A stretch of 64,000 nt of DNA, taken from Vibrio salilacus (lineage in GTDB: Bacteria; Pseudomonadota; Gammaproteobacteria; Enterobacterales; Vibrionaceae). Of this stretch, positions 58,988 to 64,000 are shown piece after piece (positions within the stretch are counted from its first letter, which is position 1; every line of letters starts with the position of its first letter). The translations under genes were made by a program, and so were the position numbers. The stretch spans positions 175,587 through 239,586 of the forward strand of contig NZ_NIVQ01000003.1 of NCBI RefSeq assembly GCF_002811245.1, read 5' to 3'. Below the pieces are notes generated by a model. That model saw nothing but the letters and a program-made list of their open reading frames with translations. It was not told the origin of the DNA and searched no databases.

Positions 58988-59332
58988 ATGACTATACGTT
59001 TATTAATAAGCACAGTGTTAGCTGCATTGATCGTTGGCTGCGTGAGCGAGCGCGTTGTGAGAGAAAGCACATTTCAGGGTGACTTTACCCGTTATCACTG
59101 TGAGTCACAGTACTCCTTTCAAGTTGCCTATATGCCCAATACGCCAGCTGCGTTGCTCAGGCTAGTTGATGGTGATTATCGCTTAATTCAAGTTCCTTCA
59201 GGGTCTGGGGTTAAGTACACGCTTGATGGCATGACCCATCAAGCGCCGAATCCGATCACGCTGCATGCTAAAGGCAATCAAGCCCGTTTGGAGATTGGCC
59301 AAATGGTTTACAGTGATTGCCTTACGCAATAA
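58988..59332 (+). CDS. MliC-like lipoprotein (putative C-type lysozyme inhibitor)
   Basis: A 114-residue lipoprotein with lipobox LIVGC (Cys18). The mature part has the MliC/PliC layout: a Cys near YHCES, a PSGSGVKYT segment with conserved Ser and Tyr, a LHAKGNQARLEIG segment with the conserved Lys-Gly, and a final Cys in YSDCLTQ that would form a disulfide with the first. In the family the conserved Ser and Lys enter the lysozyme active site. Similarity is judged by eye and moderate. Confidence 0.65.
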   Translation: MTIRLLISTVLAALIVGCVSERVVRESTFQGDFTRYHCESQYSFQVAYMPNTPAALLRLVDGDYRLIQVPSGSGVKYTLDGMTHQAPNPITLHAKGNQARLEIGQMVYSDCLTQ

Positions 59333-59398
59333 TTACTTTACTATTGCGGCGGTGCGGCCGCGTTAGCCGCGAGTGTTCGATAATAGAATCAGAGAGTT

Positions 59399-60346
59399 AT
59401 GAGTAAGAAACTAACCATTCTTGATATTGCCAAGTTATCTGGGGTCGGTAAGTCAACCGTTTCCCGAGTGTTGACCAATGATCCTAAAGTCAAACCTGAA
59501 ACACGGGCGAAAGTTGAGCAAGTGATCCGAGAGTCTGGTTATGTGCCCTCTAAGTCAGCTCAAGCGATGCGGGGCGGCAGCCAGAAAGTGGTGGGGGTGA
59601 TTATCTCTCGTCTTGATTCCCCTTCAGAAAACAAAGCGGTCAGCAGCATGCTGGCAACCTTATACGCCGCCAGTTACGATGTGGTGATTATGGAAAGTCA
59701 GTTTGATCGCAGGAAAACCAATGAGCACCTTGACGTATTGAAAAGACGCAACGTTGATGGTGTGATCATTTTCGGTTTTAACGATCTCGATGTCACGACA
59801 CTCGCAAGCTGGCAAGGGCGGTCGGTGGTCATTGCAATGGATACCGATGTCGTGTCATCAATTAACTACGATAATCGTGGTGTCATCGTGTGTGCATTGG
59901 AACACCTCAAGACGCAGAGCATCGACAACATCGCCTTTATCGGTGTTGACCCGAGCGATAAAACCACCGGTTTGCTGCGCCTTAACGCTTATTTAGACTG
60001 GTGTCAGCAACAGCAAATGACACCCTGTTATCAAACCGGACACTTAAACCGCGAAAGTGGCTACCAGTTAGTGGATCAAGTGTTAACTGACCAAACTCAG
60101 GCGATAGTTTGTGCCAGTGATACGTTAGCGCTTGGTGTGATTAAACGTCTGCAAGAACTCGAGCGTGAAGATGTTGCTGTCACTGGCGTCGGTGGTAATG
60201 AGTTGCTCTCTTTTCTCTTTCCCAATATTTACAGCATTGATCCTGGCTACTCTCAAGCCGGTGAACGTTCAGCTAACCTTCTTATTTCACATATCAATGG
60301 TGAGCCAGGGGCTACGCACATTACTCAACAGCCAGTTGAGTTCTAA
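59399..60346 (+). CDS. treR: LacI family trehalose operon repressor TreR
   Basis: A 315-residue repressor with an N-terminal helix-turn-helix (LTILDIAKLSGVGKSTVSRVL at 5-25 in parts), the hinge SAQAMRGG, and a periplasmic-binding-like effector domain. The E. coli homologue binds trehalose 6-phosphate as inducer. It precedes treB-treC on the same strand, and the two operators lie just downstream of it, before treB. A GC-rich stretch containing a NotI site precedes the gene. Confidence 0.9.
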   Translation: MSKKLTILDIAKLSGVGKSTVSRVLTNDPKVKPETRAKVEQVIRESGYVPSKSAQAMRGGSQKVVGVIISRLDSPSENKAVSSMLATLYAASYDVVIMESQFDRRKTNEHLDVLKRRNVDGVIIFGFNDLDVTTLASWQGRSVVIAMDTDVVSSINYDNRGVIVCALEHLKTQSIDNIAFIGVDPSDKTTGLLRLNAYLDWCQQQQMTPCYQTGHLNRESGYQLVDQVLTDQTQAIVCASDTLALGVIKRLQELEREDVAVTGVGGNELLSFLFPNIYSIDPGYSQAGERSANLLISHINGEPGATHITQQPVEF

Positions 60347-60378
60347 GTCATTATTTTTAGAATGATTTAAAATTATAC

Positions 60379-60394
60379 TGTGATCACATTCAAT
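60379..60394 (+). promoter_or_regulatory. Possible CRP site upstream of treB
   Basis: TGTGA-N6-TCAAT keeps the left half of the CRP site and three of five bases of the right half. It is about 45 bp upstream of the treB -10. Glucose-cAMP control of trehalose genes would be expected. Confidence 0.3.
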
Positions 60395-60395
60395 T

Positions 60396-60413
60396 AATGG
60401 GACTGTTCCCATT
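60396..60413. promoter_or_regulatory. TreR operator O1
   Basis: AATGGGA-CTGT-TCCCATT, an inverted repeat with 7-bp arms, just upstream of the treB -35 region. The second copy is 55 bp away. Confidence 0.75.
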
Positions 60414-60414
60414 T

Positions 60415-60443
60415 TTATCTTTAGGTAAATCTGACACTATAAT
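60415..60443 (+). promoter_or_regulatory. treB promoter
   Basis: A perfect TATAAT is at 60438-60443, with TTATCT as a weak -35 at 17 bp spacing. It is flanked by operators O1 and O2. Confidence 0.65.
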
Positions 60444-60450
60444 AACCATA

Positions 60451-60468
60451 AATGGGAATGTTCCCATT
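60451..60468. promoter_or_regulatory. TreR operator O2
   Basis: AATGGGA-ATGT-TCCCATT has the same 7-bp arms as O1 and covers the expected transcription start of treB. A 55-bp centre-to-centre spacing puts both on about the same DNA face, suiting a looped repressor. Confidence 0.8.
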
Positions 60469-60545
60469 AATAATAAAAATAATAACAACAGCAAAAGTCA
60501 GTGTGAAAAACACGAGAATGAGAATCCAATTAGGGGGACATGGAT

Positions 60546-61970
60546 ATGAGTAAGATTGCGAAACAAGAGGTGGAGCGTCTGATTGAATTTGTCGGCGGTC
60601 GCGACAATATAGCCAGTGTAAGTCACTGTTTAACAAGGCTTCGTTTTGTCTTGAATGATACCGATAAAGCGGACGTTGCAGCGCTAGAAGCTTTGCCGTT
60701 GGTAAAAGGTTGTTTCACCAACGCGGGGCAATTTCAGGTTGTAATAGGGACTGAAGTTGATGACGTGTACAAGGTATTAATTGATCTATCAGGGAAAAGT
60801 GAAGCGTCTAAAGACGAGTCAAAACAAGCGGCGCGTCAAAACATGAACGTGCTTGAGCGTGGGATTTCCCATCTTGCTGAAATCTTTGTCCCTCTGCTAC
60901 CTGCCATCATTACTGGTGGTTTAATTCTAGGTTTTCGTAATGTCATTGGCGACATCAAGATGTTTGATGGGCAGTCGTTAACGGAAATCAGCCAGTTTTG
61001 GGCGACAGTGCATAGCTTCTTGTGGCTGATCGGTGAAGCCATCTTCTTCTTCCTTCCGGTCGGTGTGTGTTGGTCGACGGTGAAAAAGCTTGGCGGAACT
61101 CCGATTCTGGGTATTACGCTTGGTGTGACTTTAGTTTCCCCTCAATTGATGAACGCTTATTTAATCGGTAAGCAAGTCCCTGAAGTCTGGGATTTTGGCC
61201 TCTTTGTGATTGAAAAAGTGGGCTATCAAGCTCAAGTGATTCCAGCCATGTTAGCGGGTATCGCCTTGGCGTTTATTGAAACGAACCTTAAACGTATTGT
61301 TCCTTCTTACCTTTATTTAGTGGTCGTGCCGTTTGTTTCTATCATTTTGTCCGTGGTTCTTGCGCACTCAATTATTGGCCCGTTTGGTCGCGTTCTAGGT
61401 GACGGCGTTGCTTTCGCAGCAAAAGCGGCCATGACAGGTGACTTCGCAGTAATCGGTTCAATGGTCTTTGGTTTCCTTTATGCGCCACTCGTCATTACGG
61501 GCATCCACCACACGACGAATGCGGTTGATCTACAGTTAATGCAAGATTTAGGTGGTACGCCAATCTGGCCTTTGATTGCACTATCAAATATTGCTCAAGC
61601 ATCAGCGGTTGTCGGCATCATTATCATTAGTAAGAAACACGGTGAGCGTGATATCTCTGTTCCAGCCGCCATTTCAGCCTACTTAGGTGTAACAGAACCT
61701 GCGATGTACGGTATTAACTTGAAGTACAAATTCCCTATGCTGAGCGCGATGATCGGTAGTGCGATAGCGGCTGCGATTTGTGGTAGTGCTGGTGTGATGG
61801 CCAATGGTATCGGTGTCGGTGGCTTGCCGGGTATCTTATCTATCCAGCCGCAATACTGGGGCATCTTTGCGATTGCGATGCTGGTCGCTATTGCTGTCCC
61901 AGCGACACTGACGCTGTTCTTCTACAAACGTGCGCAAATCAAAGATGAACTTGATCTCGTCAGCAATTAA
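60546..61970 (+). CDS. treB: Trehalose-specific PTS enzyme IIBC
   Basis: Imports trehalose as trehalose 6-phosphate. The 474 residues hold a IIB domain with the phosphorylated Cys in SVSHCLTRLRF near residue 28 and a IIC domain of about ten helices with GIHHTTNAVDLQLM and EPAMYGINLKYKFP. No IIA domain is present, so it should use glucose IIA (Crr). The ATG at 60546 is eight bases after AGGGGG, so it is preferred to the ATG at 60540. A terminator separates it from treC. Confidence 0.95.
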   Translation: MSKIAKQEVERLIEFVGGRDNIASVSHCLTRLRFVLNDTDKADVAALEALPLVKGCFTNAGQFQVVIGTEVDDVYKVLIDLSGKSEASKDESKQAARQNMNVLERGISHLAEIFVPLLPAIITGGLILGFRNVIGDIKMFDGQSLTEISQFWATVHSFLWLIGEAIFFFLPVGVCWSTVKKLGGTPILGITLGVTLVSPQLMNAYLIGKQVPEVWDFGLFVIEKVGYQAQVIPAMLAGIALAFIETNLKRIVPSYLYLVVVPFVSIILSVVLAHSIIGPFGRVLGDGVAFAAKAAMTGDFAVIGSMVFGFLYAPLVITGIHHTTNAVDLQLMQDLGGTPIWPLIALSNIAQASAVVGIIIISKKHGERDISVPAAISAYLGVTEPAMYGINLKYKFPMLSAMIGSAIAAAICGSAGVMANGIGVGGLPGILSIQPQYWGIFAIAMLVAIAVPATLTLFFYKRAQIKDELDLVSN

Positions 61971-61992
61971 TCGTTCCATTAAACACATTTTC

Positions 61993-62018
61993 AGGAGCGA
62001 CGTTTGTCGCTCCTTTTT
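61993..62018 (+). terminator. Terminator / attenuator between treB and treC
   Basis: The nine-base stem AGGAGCGAC/GTCGCTCCT has a GTTT loop and T tail. As treC has no obvious promoter of its own, it may only reduce read-through. Confidence 0.82.
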
Positions 62019-62049
62019 AATCACTATTTTTCGGTAAGTAGGTTTAGTA

Positions 62050-63732
62050 ATGACAACAATCACTCAGGATCCTAATTGGTGGAAAACCGCCTCGATTTAT
62101 CAAATCTACCCCAAGAGTTTTTGTGACAGTGGCGACAAAGGCACGGGAGACATCCAGGGCATTATTTCTAAGTTGGATTATTTACAACGTCTTGGTATTG
62201 ATGCCATCTGGCTTACCCCAGTTTATCAATCACCGATGATCGACAATGGTTATGATATTTCAGACTATTATGCGATTAATCCAGATTTTGGTACCATGGC
62301 CGACTTCGACCAATTGCTCGAGGAAGCGCATCAGCGTGGTATCCGCCTGATCATGGATATTGTGGTTAATCACACCTCGACGGAACATCAGTGGTTCCAA
62401 TCGGCGCTGGGTGATAAGAACAGCCCGTATCGTGATTACTATATTTGGCGTGATCCGGTTGAAGGAGAAGCGCCGAATAACTGGTTATCTAAGTTTGGTG
62501 GCAGTGCATGGGCGTTAGATGACGCAACAGGGCAATATTATCTGCACCTATTTGCCAAAGAGCAGGCGGATCTAAATTGGGAAAATCCTCAAGTTCGTGA
62601 AGAAGTGAAGCAAGTGATTCGTTTCTGGGCTGAAAAAGGGGTGGATGGCTTTCGTCTCGATGTGATCAATTTAATCTCAAAAGCACAGGATTTCAGTGAT
62701 GATCACCAAGGTGATGGCCGCCGTTTTTATACTGATGGCCCGCGCGTGCATGAATTCTTACAAGAGATCAGCCAAGCGGTTTTCCAACAATACGACAGTG
62801 TCACTGTGGGGGAAATGTCCTCAACAACGCTTGAACATTGCCAGCAATATTCAAGCTTGGATGGCAAAGAGCTGTCGATGGTGTTTAACTTCCATCATTT
62901 AAAAGTGGATTATCCGAACGGTGAAAAATGGACCAAAGCGCCATTTGATTTCTTGCAATTGAAGCAGATATTTAACCATTGGCAAACGGGATTAAATGGC
63001 AAAGGTTGGGGCGCACTATTTTGGTGTAATCACGATCAGCCGCGCATCGTTAGTCGTTTAGGTAATGACAAACAGTATCGTGTTGAGTCAGCGAAAATGC
63101 TCGCAGCTTCCATACACATGATGCAAGGTACGCCGTATATTTACCAGGGTGAAGAGTTCGCTATGACCAACCCTGGCTATACTTCCATTGAGCAGTATCG
63201 TGATGTCGAAAGTACCAATATGTACGACATCATGGTCCACCAGCAAGGTGTTAAACATGATGAGATGATGGCCATCTTGGCGCAAAAGTCACGAGATAAC
63301 TCTCGCACACCGATGCAGTGGAACCGCGAGCGTTATGCGGGTTTTTCTAAGGCGCAACCTTGGTTAGATATTGCTGATAACTATCAAGAGATCAATGCAG
63401 AACAAGCTGAACAAAATTACGATTCGGTGTTTTATTTCTATCAACAACTGATTCAATTGCGTAAGCAAATTGAGGTAATTACAACCGGGGATTACCTCGA
63501 TCTCTACCCAGATCACGACGCGGTGTTTGGCTATCAACGCCGTTCACAACAGCAAACCTTGATCTGTTTGAATAACTATTATGCTCAAGAAACAGAATGC
63601 GTTCTGCCGAGTGATTTTGAGGCTAGTCAGGCGAGTTACGTATTGGGCAACTATCAGGATTTACCGCAACAAGTAAGTCGGCATCAGGTGTTACGTCCTT
63701 ACGAAACGCGGATTATTGTTTTGCAAAACTAA
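62050..63732 (+). CDS. treC: Alpha,alpha-phosphotrehalase (trehalose-6-phosphate hydrolase)
   Basis: Splits imported trehalose 6-phosphate to glucose and glucose 6-phosphate. GH13 family: TASIYQIYPKSFCDS at the start, MDIVVNHTSTEHQWF near 99, GFRLDVINL with the nucleophile Asp near 200, TVGEMSS with the acid Glu near 254, and FWCNHDQPRIVS with the third catalytic Asp near 323. At 560 residues it is close to E. coli TreC (551). It forms a unit with treR and treB. Confidence 0.95.
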   Translation: MTTITQDPNWWKTASIYQIYPKSFCDSGDKGTGDIQGIISKLDYLQRLGIDAIWLTPVYQSPMIDNGYDISDYYAINPDFGTMADFDQLLEEAHQRGIRLIMDIVVNHTSTEHQWFQSALGDKNSPYRDYYIWRDPVEGEAPNNWLSKFGGSAWALDDATGQYYLHLFAKEQADLNWENPQVREEVKQVIRFWAEKGVDGFRLDVINLISKAQDFSDDHQGDGRRFYTDGPRVHEFLQEISQAVFQQYDSVTVGEMSSTTLEHCQQYSSLDGKELSMVFNFHHLKVDYPNGEKWTKAPFDFLQLKQIFNHWQTGLNGKGWGALFWCNHDQPRIVSRLGNDKQYRVESAKMLAASIHMMQGTPYIYQGEEFAMTNPGYTSIEQYRDVESTNMYDIMVHQQGVKHDEMMAILAQKSRDNSRTPMQWNRERYAGFSKAQPWLDIADNYQEINAEQAEQNYDSVFYFYQQLIQLRKQIEVITTGDYLDLYPDHDAVFGYQRRSQQQTLICLNNYYAQETECVLPSDFEASQASYVLGNYQDLPQQVSRHQVLRPYETRIIVLQN

Positions 63733-63754
63733 CCCCCAATGTTGTTTGCTTACT

Positions 63755-63777
63755 GCCCCGTTCTGCGGGGCTTTTTT
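63755..63777 (+). terminator. Rho-independent terminator after treC
   Basis: GCCCCG pairs with CGGGGC around a TTCTG loop, followed by six T. Confidence 0.88.
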
Positions 63778-63801
63778 ATGGCGATGATAAAATTCATACG
63801 C

Positions 63802-63832
63802 AAAAAAGCCAGCTCAATGAGCTGGCTTTTTT
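63802..63832. terminator. Bidirectional terminator between treC and tRNA-Tyr
   Basis: AAAAAAGCCAGCTC pairs with GAGCTGGCTTTTTT around a three-base loop. It serves as the terminator of the minus-strand tRNA transcript. Confidence 0.88.
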
Positions 63833-63837
63833 AAAGG

Positions 63838-63922
63838 TGGTGGAGGGGGACGGATTCGAACCATCGAAGGCAGTGCCAGCAGATTTACAGTCTGATCCCT
63901 TTGGCCACTCGGGAACCCCTCC
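63838..63922 (-). tRNA. tRNA-Tyr (anticodon GTA)
   Basis: 85 nt including an encoded CCA end. The acceptor stem GGAGGGG/CCCCTCC with discriminator A, the anticodon loop CTGTAAA, a long variable arm and the T-loop TTCGAAT on a GATGG/CCGTC stem are all visible. A class II tRNA with GTA anticodon is tRNA-Tyr. It ends at the bidirectional terminator, so nothing else follows it on this transcript. The upstream part runs off the window, and a promoter or more tRNAs may lie beyond 64000. Confidence 0.96.
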
Positions 63923-64000
63923 AGGGTGTGTTCTTATTCCTAACAGAATAAGCTTAATTAATGTTTTCCCAACACGTTAATCAAGGGTTTCTCACAATTT

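Noticed and set aside
59339..59385. GC-rich stretch with NotI site before treR as a mobile-element scar
   Set aside because: Short, no flanking repeats, and gene order around it fits normal Vibrio synteny.
60379..60388. TGTGATCACA as a full CRP site
   Set aside because: The two halves directly abut, lacking the six-base spacer; only a half-site match with a partial right half remains, listed at low confidence.

Overview
The window reads as core chromosome of a Vibrio (Gammaproteobacteria, Vibrionaceae). The gene order, protein sequences and many binding-site-like motifs fit large-chromosome Vibrio synteny. I see no rRNA, CRISPR array, insertion sequence, integron repeat or phage gene, and no clearly broken gene. 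One tRNA (Tyr, GTA) lies at the right edge. Species was not determined.

Layout. (1) 1-4000: purine salvage (an AzgA-type permease and gpt, each preceded by a PurR-box match), frsA and crl. (2) 4.1-12.7 kb: proB-proA, then nrdR-ribD-ribE-ribBA(degenerate second domain)-ribH-nusB-thiL-pgpA. (3) 12.7-17 kb, minus strand: yaeH-like gene, glnD, map. (4) 17.1-38.1 kb, plus strand: rpsB-tsf-pyrH-frr-uppS-cdsA-dxr-rseP-bamA-skp-lpxD-fabZ-lpxA-lpxB-rnhB-dnaE-accA-tilS. This run covers translation, isoprenoid and phospholipid precursors, outer-membrane assembly, lipid A and replication. (5) 38.1-46.2 kb: a small cytochrome c, glnB, then the yafD/mltD/gloB/yafS/rnhA/dnaQ neighbourhood familiar from E. 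coli, with a YIP1-family gene and a TIGR03503-type membrane protein inserted. (6) 46.2-53.4 kb: fadE, gmhA, yafJ, proS, trmO and a zinc-independent-type rpmJ next to a perfect Zur-box palindrome. (7) 53.4-64 kb: AbgT-family transporter, metNIQ under a MetJ-box array, gmhB, a MliC-like lipoprotein, treR-treB-treC with two TreR-like operators, and tRNA-Tyr.

Links between genes. GlnD uridylylates GlnB, and both are here. GmhA and GmhB act in the same ADP-heptose pathway. UppS, CdsA, BamA, Skp and the Lpx enzymes build the envelope. TreB has IIB and IIC but no IIA domain, so it should use the general glucose IIA protein, which in E. coli also binds FrsA. RibBA has lost the zinc ligands of GTP cyclohydrolase II, so a true RibA should exist elsewhere in the genome.

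I did not find a convincing undescribed multi-gene system. The points most worth a second look are regulatory or small: an unassigned operator-like inverted repeat on the AbgT promoter, a Fur-like site between map and rpsB, a sigma-E-like promoter inside rseP, the translationally coupled mltD-YIP1 pair, and the unassigned envelope protein between dnaQ and fadE. All assignments come from reading the sequence and from remembered family knowledge; no database search was run.
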